Origin: JAIEPT01 sp038217425
GTDB lineage: Bacteria > Planctomycetota > Planctomycetia > Gemmatales > Gemmataceae
Direction: 5' to 3'
Length of the DNA: 40,907 bases
NCBI GenBank assembly: GCA_038217425.1
Contig: JBBQPM010000048.1
Span: forward strand, 1-40,907
The number at the start of each line of letters is the position of its first letter. The stretch's first letter is position 1. The notes under the pieces were generated by a model, which worked only from the letters and a program-made list of their open reading frames with translations, was not told the DNA's origin and made no database searches. Shown here in pieces: positions 1 to 7,087 of the stretch. The translations under genes and the position numbers were made by a program.

Positions 1-300
1 TCCCGGCATAATCGGCGAGCCAGGTCGCGTAAGCGCCTGGAGTAACCGCACGGGATGCTGTGCTCCAGGCGCTTACGCGACCTGGCTCGCCAGAATCCAT
101 TGGCGCACCCGGCTTCCGAGTGAAACCCAGAATTGGGAGTATTGGGCAGGACGGGAGAGAGGAAACGTTCCGCGCGGGGCATATTGCTACCAGAACCGCC
201 CTCCAAGCCAGGGAGCGGTTTTGTGCCGGGGACCATCCAGGCCGCTTTCTGGCAGTCGCGGCTCCTGGACTCGCTGTGGAAGCCCTGCCGGCGCGCGAAA
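1..300. other. Intergenic leader region with one long inverted repeat
   Basis: No convincing gene is seen here. Two plus-strand frames stay open, but their products are Arg/Pro-rich, have no ribosome binding site and resemble nothing I recognise, as expected of random G+C-rich DNA. The only clear structure is the perfect inverted repeat at 14-91, described separately. The right end borders the terminator of the minus-strand gene at 352-672. A gene lying mostly left of the window edge cannot be excluded. Confidence 0.5.
14..91. repeat. Perfect 29-bp inverted repeat, 20-nt loop
   Basis: Arms 14-42 and 63-91 are exact reverse complements and flank a 20-base spacer (43-62). The arm begins GGCGAGCCAGGTCGCG. 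Transcribed from either strand it would fold into a very stable hairpin, but no T-run follows, so a simple intrinsic terminator is unlikely. Dispersed palindromes of this type (REPIN-like, or small non-autonomous elements) are common in large planctomycete genomes. Copy number cannot be judged from one window. Confidence 0.8.
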
Positions 301-332
301 AAGCGTTTCGAAGGGGGAGCTTCGAAACGCTT
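301..332 (-). terminator. Rho-independent terminator of the small secreted protein gene
   Basis: A perfect 13-bp stem (301-313 with 320-332) encloses a 6-base loop (314-319). Read on the minus strand, the second arm runs into a U-tract formed by the A-run at 298-302. It lies 20 bases past the stop codon of the gene at 352-672, the right place for its transcription end. Confidence 0.8.
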
Positions 333-351
333 GCGGTTGTCCGAAAAAGGT

Positions 352-672
352 CTACTTGGCCTTCTTGACCTTGACCTGGATTTCCTTGACCTTCGTGCCG
401 TCTTCGATCAGCTTGACGCCGGCGCCGGCCTTGAGTTCTTCAGCCTTCAGGCCGCCGGTGATTTCGACGAAGTTCTTCCCGTCTTTCTTGGTGACCTTGA
501 CGTTGTCCGCCAATTCGAAGGTTTTGTCGGTCCCTTTCTTCTCGCCCTTGGCCTTTACGCTGATGGTGATCTTCTTGCCGTCGTTGCTGACGTAGGTGCC
601 TTCTTGGTCGGCCATGACGAGGGCGACGCTGGCGATCAACATGAAACCGGTGCACAGGATGCTACGAACCAT
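352..672 (-). CDS. Small secreted lysine-rich protein (106 aa)
   Basis: I recognise no named family. The start ATG (672-670) has an AAGGAG Shine-Dalgarno about 8 bases upstream, and the first ~23 residues form a hydrophobic signal peptide ending near VMADQEG. The mature part is short, charged and beta-rich, with a Lys-rich end (VKVKKAK). Its core (KTFELADNVKVTKKDGK, then a valine/lysine strand near the C-terminus) has the same layout as the protein at 6671-7081 (HKFELAKGVKLE), so the two look like paralogues. The product is probably a small exported beta-barrel or OB-like protein of unknown role. The gene stands alone with its own terminator. A longer upstream frame exists but lacks a ribosome site and would bury the signal peptide. 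Confidence 0.75.
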   Translation of the reverse strand: MVRSILCTGFMLIASVALVMADQEGTYVSNDGKKITISVKAKGEKKGTDKTFELADNVKVTKKDGKNFVEITGGLKAEELKAGAGVKLIEDGTKVKEIQVKVKKAK

Positions 673-830
673 GAAACGAACTCCTTGGAGGGGGCTGCTA
701 CGAGCCCAGGTTGGGATGCCCGCCCGACAGGGGCCCGGGCATAAATCTGAAAAGATTGATAAGCAATGTAACCCGCAGAGTTCGCTCAAGTCTCGCGCAA
801 AATTCGATAAATTCCGAAATTCCCTCAAGA

Positions 831-872
831 GTCAGAGCCGGAGCGCCCACGGCGAGCTTTCCCGGCTCTGAC
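831..872 (-). terminator. Hairpin after the thioredoxin-like gene
   Basis: A perfect 11-bp inverted repeat (831-841 with 862-872) and a 20-base loop lie 8 bases beyond the stop codon of the minus-strand gene ending at 881. There is no strong U-run, so it may protect the 3' end or act as a weak terminator. Confidence 0.45.
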
Positions 873-880
873 GGACGCTG

Positions 881-1339
881 CTATTGACTGGCGGCTTGGC
901 CCGCGGCCGCGACGCTCTTGGCGGATTCGGCCAGGACTTGCTGCAGTCGCACCAGGAACAGCGAGGCCTCCTCGAACCCTTCGCGGCGCATCAGGATCGT
1001 GCCGTTCGGCGCCGCGAAGACGAGCGTCGGAAAACGCTGCACCTGCAAGGCCTGGGTGACGTGGGGGAGCTGACTGGCTTCCAGCTTCAAGGGGACGAAG
1101 TGTTCATTGACGAGTTTGACGACGCCCGGGTCCGCGAACGTGCCCGTATCGAGTCGGACGCACCAATAGCAACTGTGCGTGTAAAAATCGACGAAGAGCG
1201 GGCGGTTCTTTTGGCTGGCTTCCTGCAGGGCGGCTGCATAACTGGTGCGCCACTGAATGGATTGCGCCTGGAGCGGAGCGCGATTGAGCAACGCGAAGAG
1301 TCCGATCGTAACGGCGAACATCAAGGTGCGTAGAGACAT
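881..1339 (-). CDS. Secreted thioredoxin-fold protein with CYWC motif (152 aa)
   Basis: This appears to be a periplasmic thiol-disulfide protein of the DUF255/thioredoxin_7 type. The start ATG at 1339 has GGAG about 8 bases upstream and is followed by a signal peptide (residues 1-25, ending APLQAQS). The thioredoxin core starts near residue 30. PLFVDFYTHSCYWC carries the redox pair Cys57 and Cys60, and the cis-Pro motif is seen in RFPTLVF. The C-terminal helix is alanine-rich. The length fits a single thioredoxin domain. The CYWC dipeptide differs from classical CGPC and resembles DUF255/DsbD-gamma-like proteins, which suggests a reductase or a cytochrome/metal-centre maturation role. It has no obvious redox partner nearby, and its substrate is unknown. 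Confidence 0.82.
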   Translation of the reverse strand: MSLRTLMFAVTIGLFALLNRAPLQAQSIQWRTSYAAALQEASQKNRPLFVDFYTHSCYWCVRLDTGTFADPGVVKLVNEHFVPLKLEASQLPHVTQALQVQRFPTLVFAAPNGTILMRREGFEEASLFLVRLQQVLAESAKSVAAAGQAASQ

Positions 1340-1802
1340 CTTCGATCTCCTTGGAGAAATAGCTTCCCATGCCACGTAAAAACGAGGTTTGGAAATGATT
1401 CGGGGTGTGGATGTCGAATGACGAACTTGGCAGAAATCGGCTGGAGCCCGCGCCAAGGTCAAACGAGCCAAAAAGGGCTAAAGTAGGTGGGACGAAGGAA
1501 AAGTTGGACGGTGGGAAACTACGTGAAGCCGGTGGGGAAAAGTCGCAGGAGGAAACGGATCTTGCCCGCGAACTTTGGCTGCCATCGAAGTCGCGAACGC
1601 TGAATCATTCAGTGAGCTCCTTCGCGTTTTAATATGGGCAATTTGCGAACCCGGCAACCCTCCCAGGCCTCGATTTGGGGCTCTGGGAAGACTAGGTAAC
1701 TGTTCCGCTGGACGCCCTTCGTTCGGCTATTTCCTTGCCCGCGGCCCGAATTCGGTTAAGATCGACTCCGGTTCGCGTCTTTTTTTCGGGAGGATTTCGC
1801 TT
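1340..1802. other. Divergent intergenic region, no gene
   Basis: These 463 bases separate the minus-strand thioredoxin-like gene from the plus-strand metallo-hydrolase gene and should hold both promoters. A 75-codon plus-strand frame (1405-1632) has no recognisable product, signal or ribosome site and was not called. The only candidate element seen is the promoter at 1735-1762. Confidence 0.5.
1735..1762 (+). promoter_or_regulatory. Candidate sigma-70-like promoter for the metallo-hydrolase
   Basis: TTGCCC (1735-1740) and TAAGAT (1757-1762) are separated by 16 bases and lie about 40 bases before the start codon at 1803. Both hexamers match the consensus at four positions. This is a pattern match only. 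Confidence 0.3.
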
Positions 1803-2642
1803 ATGTCCCGCAGCTGGATTTTGGGTTTCGCGTTTCTGTTCGCCTCTGCGGACGCTCTTTTCGCCCAGGCCAAAGGCGTTGAAATCGCCTGGTTCGGGCA
1901 ATCGTTCTTTACCGTGAAGTCGAGCAAGGGAACCGTCGTCGCCTTCGATCCCCATCTCCTGCTCATCGAGTACGGCCGGCTCGAGGGCCACAAGGCCGAC
2001 ATCATCTGCATCAGCCACAACCACAATGACCACACCCGCATCGAAACCTTCGCGAACGCCATGGACAAGAATCTTAAGATCTTTCCAGGCCTCAAGTTAA
2101 TTGGGATTCGCTCCGACTGGAATCCGGTCGACGCGACCGTCAAGGACGTGACGATTCGCAACGTCGGCTCCTATCACGACACGTCGATGGGCCTGGAACG
2201 GGGCAAGAATTCGATCTTCATCATCGAAGTCGACGGCTGGAAGATCTGCCACCTGGGCGACCTCGGCCACGAACTCAGCGACGAGCAGCTTCGCCGCATC
2301 GGATCCGTCGACGTCCTGATGATCCCGGTGGGGGGCGTCTACACCCTCAACGGCACTGAGGCCAACAAGGTTGTCGAGCAGATCAAGCCGAAGGAATACG
2401 TCTTCCCAATGCACTACGGCAACAAGGTTTACGAGGATTTGTTGACCGCCGACGAGTTCGTGACGGAGTTTCTGTCGAAGTATTCGAGCAAGGAAGAGAA
2501 GTTGAAGCACTACTTGAATATGTCGGAGACGAAGACGATCGAGGACGACAACGTGATCGAGCTGAACCGCAACCCGGGCCGGCCCCGTCCGCTGCTGGTG
2601 AAGCTGCACTACTTCCCGCGGCCCAAGGCCAGGGAAAAATAG
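1803..2642 (+). CDS. Secreted metallo-beta-lactamase-fold hydrolase (279 aa)
   Basis: It belongs to the MBL-fold group related to UlaG/UPF0173, hydrolases that use one or two metal ions. The zinc-ligand motif HNHNDH is at residues 72-77, with further ligand candidates at His125, the HLGDLGH segment (150-156) and His204 in FPMHYG. Residues 1-22 look like a signal peptide (cleavage near LFAQAKG), so it probably works outside the cytoplasm, unlike UlaG itself. GGAGG at 1789-1793 supports this start over a longer frame. The length matches the family, with about 60 additional C-terminal residues rich in charge. The substrate is unknown; phosphodiester, lactone or lipid-derived compounds are possible. 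It appears monocistronic. Confidence 0.82.
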   Translation: MSRSWILGFAFLFASADALFAQAKGVEIAWFGQSFFTVKSSKGTVVAFDPHLLLIEYGRLEGHKADIICISHNHNDHTRIETFANAMDKNLKIFPGLKLIGIRSDWNPVDATVKDVTIRNVGSYHDTSMGLERGKNSIFIIEVDGWKICHLGDLGHELSDEQLRRIGSVDVLMIPVGGVYTLNGTEANKVVEQIKPKEYVFPMHYGNKVYEDLLTADEFVTEFLSKYSSKEEKLKHYLNMSETKTIEDDNVIELNRNPGRPRPLLVKLHYFPRPKAREK

Positions 2643-2827
2643 CCTGGAGAGGGGGGTCATACTTCCCCACCGGTAGCGTGAGTGATGGGCGACGGGCGGC
2701 AGAATCGATGCAAAGGAGAAAAACGGAGCTGATTGGTTGTAGAACGCAAGAAGATTGGACGATAGGGAAGGGGGAAGCAGAAGGAAACTGCCTCCCAGCC
2801 AAGAATTCGTATTCGAAAGGATTCGCC

Positions 2828-3304
2828 ATGGACAATCCCATCGCTCGCGCCGACGATCTCATCGTCAAGAAACTGGTTGACGAGACGTTGGTTTACGATT
2901 GCAACACCCAGAAAGTGCACAGTCTGAATGCCGCCGCTGCGGTCGTTTGGCAGCACTGCGACGGCAACCATACCATCGCTAATTTGGTAGCACGCATTCA
3001 GGAAAAGCTCGGCGTCGCATCCAATGAAGCCGCGGTGGAGAACGCGCTGGCCGACCTGTCGCAGCACCGTTTGTTGAAGACTTCGGTGCCGAAGGCGACC
3101 TCGAAGGACCGACTGAGCCGACGCAAGATGCTCGGCCAGCTGACGACGGCCTTGGCTCTGCCCGTAGTTCTGACGGTGACGGCGCCGCATGCCAAAGCAC
3201 AGGCGAGCGTTGGCACCACGCCGCCGCTGACCACGCCTCCGCTGACAACCCCGCCGCTGACGACGGCTCCGGTTACTACGTCGCCGCCGATGATGGGGCC
3301 GTAG
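2828..3304 (+). CDS. PqqD-like protein with Tat-like segment and Thr/Pro-repeat tail (158 aa)
   Basis: Residues 1-85 match the PqqD-like fold (a peptide-binding winged helix also used as a RiPP recognition element): the VYDCNTQKVHSLNAAAAVVW core is typical. Unusually, the protein continues with SRRKMLG (97-103), a twin-arginine-like motif, then a hydrophobic stretch (about 104-120) ending in AKAQA, and finally a tail of TTPPL-type pentapeptides (130-154). This predicts a cytoplasmic PqqD domain and an exported, possibly cleaved, mucin-like tail. The start ATG at 2828 has AAAGGA upstream; an in-frame extension to 2678 lacks a signal or motif. A strong terminator follows (3335-3373), then a GalNAc-transferase-like gene. 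No radical SAM partner lies beside it, so the classical PQQ role is unlikely. Confidence 0.8.
   Translation: MDNPIARADDLIVKKLVDETLVYDCNTQKVHSLNAAAAVVWQHCDGNHTIANLVARIQEKLGVASNEAAVENALADLSQHRLLKTSVPKATSKDRLSRRKMLGQLTTALALPVVLTVTAPHAKAQASVGTTPPLTTPPLTTPPLTTAPVTTSPPMMGP
3215..3289 (+). repeat. 15-bp coding tandem repeat (TTPPL units)
   Basis: Five 15-base units encode TTPPL three times, then TTAPV and TTSPP. The first units are near-identical in DNA and the later ones diverge at third positions. Paired Thr beside Pro is the composition favoured by mucin-type O-glycosylation. Units could expand or contract by slippage. Confidence 0.8.
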
Positions 3305-3334
3305 ACGGTCCTGCACGCGATCATTGTCAGATCC

Positions 3335-3373
3335 AGGCGGAACGATCTCTCGTGAGATCGTTCCGCCTTTTTT
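3335..3373 (+). terminator. Strong rho-independent terminator
   Basis: A perfect 15-bp stem (3335-3349 with 3354-3368) with a TCGT tetraloop is followed by six T residues (3368-3373). It lies 30 bases after the PqqD-like gene and 60 bases before the glycosyltransferase gene, so read-through between them would be limited. Confidence 0.9.
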
Positions 3374-3432
3374 GTCGATTTCGCGGAAGAATGGTGCCGA
3401 TTGTGCCGATCAGGAAGGCAGGAGGTATCCGC

Positions 3433-4332
3433 ATGTCATCAAACCCGAAACCGCGTTTGACCATCGGCATGGCTTGCTACGACGACTTCAATGGCGTCTA
3501 CTTCACCATCCAGGCCATCCAGCTTTACCACGCCGAGGTGCTCGATCAAATCGAGTTCGTGGTCGTCGACAATCACCCCGACAGCGTGGAAGGGCAAACC
3601 ACGCACGCCTTCTTATCGTCGTGGGTCAAGCAGGCTCGCTACATTCCCACGCAAGGAGTCGTCGGTACCTCGGCGCCGCGGGATCTCGTCTTCCGCGAAG
3701 CGCGCGGCGAAGCCGTCCTGTGCCTCGATTGTCACGTCCTGCTCGCTCCGGGCGTGCTCAAGAAACTCATCGACTATTACGAGCAACATCCCGATTGCCG
3801 CGACTTGCTGCAGGGCCCGATTCTGTACGACGATTGTCAGAAAGTCTACTCGCACATGGATCCCGTTTGGCGCCAGGCGATGTTCGGCACCTGGGGACTC
3901 GACCCGCGCGGCCAGGATCCCGCCGGGGAATCGTTCGAGATTCCGCTACATGGGTGCGGTCTGATGAGCTGTCGCAAGGACGCCTGGCTCGGCTTCAATC
4001 CCGAGTTCCGAGGCTTCGGCGGCGAAGAAGGTTACCTGCAAGAAAAATATCGCCAGGCCGGCGCCCGCGTTCTCTGCCTGCCGTTCCTGCGCTGGCTGCA
4101 CCGCTTCGGCAGACCGCAGGGAGTTCCCTATCCGCTTCATTTACGAGATCGCGTCCGCAATTACATCATCGGCCGGCAGGAACTCGGCCAGGGTTACGAG
4201 GATGTTCTCGATCATTTTGCCGACTTTCTCACCGGCGCCGACCTCGACCACGTGCTGAGCGATATGGGCTTGCCCACGTTGTTCGAGCACTGGTTTCACG
4301 GCAAAGGTTCGAAAGCCAAAGTCGCTGCGTGA
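3433..4332 (+). CDS. Family 2/27-like glycosyltransferase resembling polypeptide GalNAc-transferases (299 aa)
   Basis: This GT-A glycosyltransferase transfers a sugar from a nucleotide-sugar donor. The nucleotide-binding half opens with LTIGMACYDDFNG and VVVDNHPD. The metal-binding DxD equivalent is DCH (99-101), the DxH form used by animal polypeptide GalNAc-transferases. Residues 174-225 resemble the Glyco_transf_7C/GalNAc-T catalytic segment, with GFGGEEG (194-200) in place of WGGEN and LHRFG near the end. There is no signal peptide or membrane helix, so it is cytoplasmic or peripheral. GGAGG at 3421-3425 sets the start at 3433; upstream in-frame codons lie inside the terminator. Its neighbour is the PqqD-like protein with a Thr/Pro tail, a plausible acceptor. 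The donor sugar cannot be read from sequence. Confidence 0.82.
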   Translation: MSSNPKPRLTIGMACYDDFNGVYFTIQAIQLYHAEVLDQIEFVVVDNHPDSVEGQTTHAFLSSWVKQARYIPTQGVVGTSAPRDLVFREARGEAVLCLDCHVLLAPGVLKKLIDYYEQHPDCRDLLQGPILYDDCQKVYSHMDPVWRQAMFGTWGLDPRGQDPAGESFEIPLHGCGLMSCRKDAWLGFNPEFRGFGGEEGYLQEKYRQAGARVLCLPFLRWLHRFGRPQGVPYPLHLRDRVRNYIIGRQELGQGYEDVLDHFADFLTGADLDHVLSDMGLPTLFEHWFHGKGSKAKVAA

Positions 4333-4370
4333 CGTAGCCGACGTCGATCGAGACCGCACAACCGCTAAAC

Positions 4371-4390
4371 TCGGCCCGTTCGCGGGCCGA
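4371..4390 (+). terminator. Short GC hairpin with TTCG tetraloop after the glycosyltransferase
   Basis: An 8-bp stem (4371-4378 with 4383-4390) is capped by TTCG and located about 40 bases after the stop codon. Only a weak pyrimidine tract follows, so efficiency is uncertain. Confidence 0.5.
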
Positions 4391-4481
4391 TTCTCCACTT
4401 CTCGCAGATCCCCTCGATTTTCTCCCCCGCCCGACCGACATTACCAGAACACCACCTTGATTTCTCCCCCGGAGATGCCTC

Positions 4482-5534
4482 GTGCGCCACCACCGACTCC
4501 TCGTCTCATTGGGCCTCCTGCTCGCGTTCGCCCCGAGCGCCTCGGCGCACTTCTTCAACACTTTCCAGCTCAATGGCGCCAACCGCCGAATGGCTGGGAA
4601 GGTTCTCGAGTTCACCAGCAACCATGGACGCGATAACCGCGTCTGGTCGAACAGCCTGCAACAATGCCGCGACATCTACGTCTACACGCCCCCGTGCTAT
4701 AACCCCGGGAAGCAGTATCCGGTCGTCTTTTATCTGCACGGTTTTCTGCAGGACGAACGTTCGTTCTTCACGTGGATCGAGAAGCTGGACCGTGCGATTC
4801 GCGACGGCTGGTTCCCGCCGACGATTGTGGTCGCTCCCGACGGCAGCATCAACGGGAAGCCGAGCAATACGGCGCCGGTGAGTTTCTATATCAACTCGAA
4901 GGCAGGGAAGTTCGAAGATTATCTGATGATCGACATCTGGGAATGGGCCCACCGGAACTTCTCGATCCGGCCCGAGCGCGAGGCGCATGCGTTCGTCGGC
5001 GTGTCGATGGGAGGCGGCGCCGCGTACGACGTCGGCATTCGTCATCGCGACAAGGTCGGCGTTCTCGTCGGCATGTTCCCCGCGCTCAATCTTCGCTGGG
5101 TCGATTGCCATGGCCAATACTTCGGCAACTTCGATCCCAACTGCTGGGGCTGGCGCGAGGACGTCCGCCGAAAACGCGAACCGATCGGCAAGTACTTCGC
5201 CGGCGCCGTTCGCATCACGATTGGCCGATTCGTCGAGCCGCTGTTCGGTTTCGGGCAGGACGCCGTCTCGGGCATGTCCGAGCACAACCCGATCGAGCAC
5301 CTGACGCGGGAGAACATCCAGAACGGCGAGCAGGCGCTTTTCGTCGGCTATGCCGGTCGCGACGAGTTCAATCTCGACGCCCAGGCGGAAAGTTTCCTCT
5401 ACGTAGCCCGGCAACGCGGCATCAAGGTGACGACCGCGTACGCGCCGTGGGGCCATCACAACACCCCCACCGCCCTTCGGTTGCTGCCGGAAACGTTGTG
5501 CTGGCTGGCCGGGGAGTTCCGCAAGTTGCCCTAA
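4482..5534 (+). CDS. Secreted putative esterase (EstA/feruloyl-esterase-like, 350 aa)
   Basis: This alpha/beta-hydrolase of the putative esterase family (PF00756-like) probably hydrolyses carboxylic esters, for example acyl or feruloyl groups on polysaccharides. The GTG start at 4482 has GGAG at 4471-4474; residues 1-22 form a signal peptide ending SASAHFF. The core shows the oxyanion strand VVFYLHGFLQDE (81-92), the nucleophile elbow GVSMGG with Ser175, and a late His in PWGHHNTP. An Asp in YAGRDEFN is the likely acid. An ATG seven bases upstream is out of frame. The gene follows the glycosyltransferase by 150 bases and is probably its own transcription unit. The substrate is not known. Confidence 0.83.
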   Translation: MRHHRLLVSLGLLLAFAPSASAHFFNTFQLNGANRRMAGKVLEFTSNHGRDNRVWSNSLQQCRDIYVYTPPCYNPGKQYPVVFYLHGFLQDERSFFTWIEKLDRAIRDGWFPPTIVVAPDGSINGKPSNTAPVSFYINSKAGKFEDYLMIDIWEWAHRNFSIRPEREAHAFVGVSMGGGAAYDVGIRHRDKVGVLVGMFPALNLRWVDCHGQYFGNFDPNCWGWREDVRRKREPIGKYFAGAVRITIGRFVEPLFGFGQDAVSGMSEHNPIEHLTRENIQNGEQALFVGYAGRDEFNLDAQAESFLYVARQRGIKVTTAYAPWGHHNTPTALRLLPETLCWLAGEFRKLP

Positions 5535-5550
5535 GAACCAAGTAGAATGC

Positions 5551-5641
5551 AAGCCCAGCGGGCGAGGTACTCCGAACCCCTGGGATAAACGCTCGCGACC
5601 GCTGGATCCCAAGGGTTCGGAGTACCTCACCCGTTGGGCTT
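5551..5641. repeat. Near-perfect 36-bp inverted repeat
   Basis: Arms 5551-5586 and 5606-5641 match at 33 of 36 positions when one is reverse-complemented, with a 19-base spacer. The differences are transitions, as seen when dispersed palindromes decay. The right arm ends only 13 bases before the start codon of the next gene, so an upstream transcript would carry a hairpin next to the ribosome site. It differs in sequence from the repeat at 14-91. Confidence 0.85.
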
Positions 5642-5654
5642 TGAGATTTCCAAC

Positions 5655-6590
5655 ATGCCACGATACGTGAACATCGCCGCGGCGCAGAGCGGGCCGATTC
5701 CGCGAAACACCGCGCGGGCCGAGGTCGTCGCGCGCCTGATCGAGGAAATGCGCGAGGCCCGGGCGCGCGGCTGCGACCTGATCGTCTACACCGAGTGCGC
5801 CCTCACCGCCTTCTTTCCGCACTGGTGGATCGACGACGAAGCGGAACTCGACGCGTGGTTCGAAACCGAGATGCCCGGACCCGCCACGCAACCCCTCTTC
5901 GACGAAGCCAAACGGCTCGGCATCGGCTTTTATCTGGGCTTCGCGGAACTTGCGTCGGATTCGGGCCAGAAACGCCGATTCAACTCCAGCGTCCTGGTCG
6001 ATGCACAGGGGCAAATCCTCGGCAAGTATCGGAAGATCCACCTCCCCGGACATGCCGACCATCGGCCTGCGAATCCGTTTCAGAATCTCGAGAAACGCTA
6101 CTTCGAAGTCGGCGACCTGGGCTTCTCCACCTGGCGCGCCTTCGACGGCGTGGTAGGAATGTGCATCTGCAATGACCGGCGCTGGGTGGAGACGTTTCGC
6201 GTGCTCGCGCTGCAAGGCGCCGAGCTGGTGGTGCTCGGCTACAACACGCCCGATCACATCCCGGAGCAATCCGACGTCGATCATTTGTCGGACTTTCATC
6301 ACTTGCTGTGCATGCAAGCGGGAGCGTATCAAAACGGCTGCTGGGTCGTGGGCGTGGCCAAGGCGGGCGTCGAAGAAGGCGTGCGTCAAATCGGGCAGAC
6401 GGTCATCGTGGCGCCCTCGGGCGAGATCGTCGCGAAGTCGGCGACTCTGGGCCACGAACTCATTTCGTTTCGCTGCGATCTCGATTTGGTGAAGCCGTAC
6501 AAGGAACGCCTGTTCCATTTCGCCAACAATCGCCGAATCGAACACTACGGGCTCATCGCGTCCCAGACTGCGGCAATCGCGCCGAAATGA
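5655..6590 (+). CDS. N-carbamoyl-D-amino-acid hydrolase homologue (311 aa)
   Basis: This nitrilase-superfamily enzyme closely resembles D-N-carbamoylases (EC 3.5.1.77), which cleave N-carbamoyl-D-amino acids to D-amino acid, CO2 and ammonia. The catalytic triad falls at the numbering of the Agrobacterium enzyme: Glu47 (TECAL), Lys127 (KYRKIHLPG) and Cys172 (CICNDRRW). Shared signature blocks include FFPHWWIDDEAELD, ETEMPGP, NLEKRYFE-GDLGF and YQNG-W. It is cytoplasmic, with no signal peptide. The start at ATG 5655 fits the family's N-terminus; a TTG at 5634 lies inside the inverted repeat. There is no strong Shine-Dalgarno. No hydantoinase or racemase gene is adjacent, so the natural substrate may be a pyrimidine-breakdown product or another carbamoyl compound. 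Confidence 0.9.
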   Translation: MPRYVNIAAAQSGPIPRNTARAEVVARLIEEMREARARGCDLIVYTECALTAFFPHWWIDDEAELDAWFETEMPGPATQPLFDEAKRLGIGFYLGFAELASDSGQKRRFNSSVLVDAQGQILGKYRKIHLPGHADHRPANPFQNLEKRYFEVGDLGFSTWRAFDGVVGMCICNDRRWVETFRVLALQGAELVVLGYNTPDHIPEQSDVDHLSDFHHLLCMQAGAYQNGCWVVGVAKAGVEEGVRQIGQTVIVAPSGEIVAKSATLGHELISFRCDLDLVKPYKERLFHFANNRRIEHYGLIASQTAAIAPK

Positions 6591-6670
6591 GATGCCGAAA
6601 CGAACGGTAGGCGAAACTCTTCCGGTTGGCCGCGGTTCAATGGATATCCCTTTTTTTCCCGGAGACATTT

Positions 6671-7081
6671 ATGAAGAACCTGTCTTTACTGTTATCTGCT
6701 GCACTCGTGTGCGGCGTTTTCACCTCGTCGGCGGATGCGGGGGCGAAAAAGAAGAAAACCAGCGCGACGGGGGATTTCGCCGGCGAGGTGGCATCCATCA
6801 CCAAGGGCGAGGGAACTGACGCGTCGGCGACGCTCACTATCAAGGTCCCCGGGCCCAAGAAGAAATCGCCGGCCGTGGAGCACAAGTTCGAGCTGGCCAA
6901 AGGGGTCAAACTCGAAACGCTGACGATCGCTAAGAAGGCATTCGGGATCAAGGCGGCTCAGGTCGAAGACATCAAGGTCGGCGAACGCGTCATGGTCCAG
7001 ATGAAGGAAGGCAGCAGCACCCAGGTCGAGCGGGTTCTGCTCATCAATGCGACCAAGAAGAAGAAGGCTGCGGCCAGTTAG
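6671..7081 (+). CDS. Small secreted lysine-rich protein (136 aa)
   Basis: No named family is recognised. A signal peptide covers residues 1-23 (ending SSADAGA), followed by a short Lys cluster (KKKKTS). The mature part reads as beta strands: GDFAGEVASITKG, ATLTIKVPG, VEHKFELAKGVKLE, then VGERVMVQMKEGSSTQVERVLLI and a Lys-rich end. The KFELAKGVKLE segment and following strand match the layout of the protein at 352-672, so they are likely distant paralogues. GGAG (6661-6664) precedes the ATG by six bases. It ends 6 bases before the convergent end of the membrane mannosyltransferase gene. Its function is unknown; the strand pattern suggests a small beta-barrel. Confidence 0.78.
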   Translation: MKNLSLLLSAALVCGVFTSSADAGAKKKKTSATGDFAGEVASITKGEGTDASATLTIKVPGPKKKSPAVEHKFELAKGVKLETLTIAKKAFGIKAAQVEDIKVGERVMVQMKEGSSTQVERVLLINATKKKKAAAS

Positions 7082-7087
7082 GAAATT

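Noticed and set aside
1405..1632. 75-codon gene between the thioredoxin-like and metallo-hydrolase genes
   Set aside because: It has no ribosome site, no signal and a random-looking charged product, and it lies where two divergent promoters are expected.
2828..3304. Classical PQQ biosynthesis protein PqqD
   Set aside because: No pqqA, B, C or E genes lie nearby, and the protein carries an additional Tat-like segment and repeat tail absent from PqqD.
4506..6668. 720-codon open frame on the minus strand
   Set aside because: It runs antisense through the esterase and N-carbamoyl hydrolase genes, both of which have clear motifs. The product is Arg/Asp/Val-rich with no domain, as expected from opposite-strand reading of G+C-rich codons.
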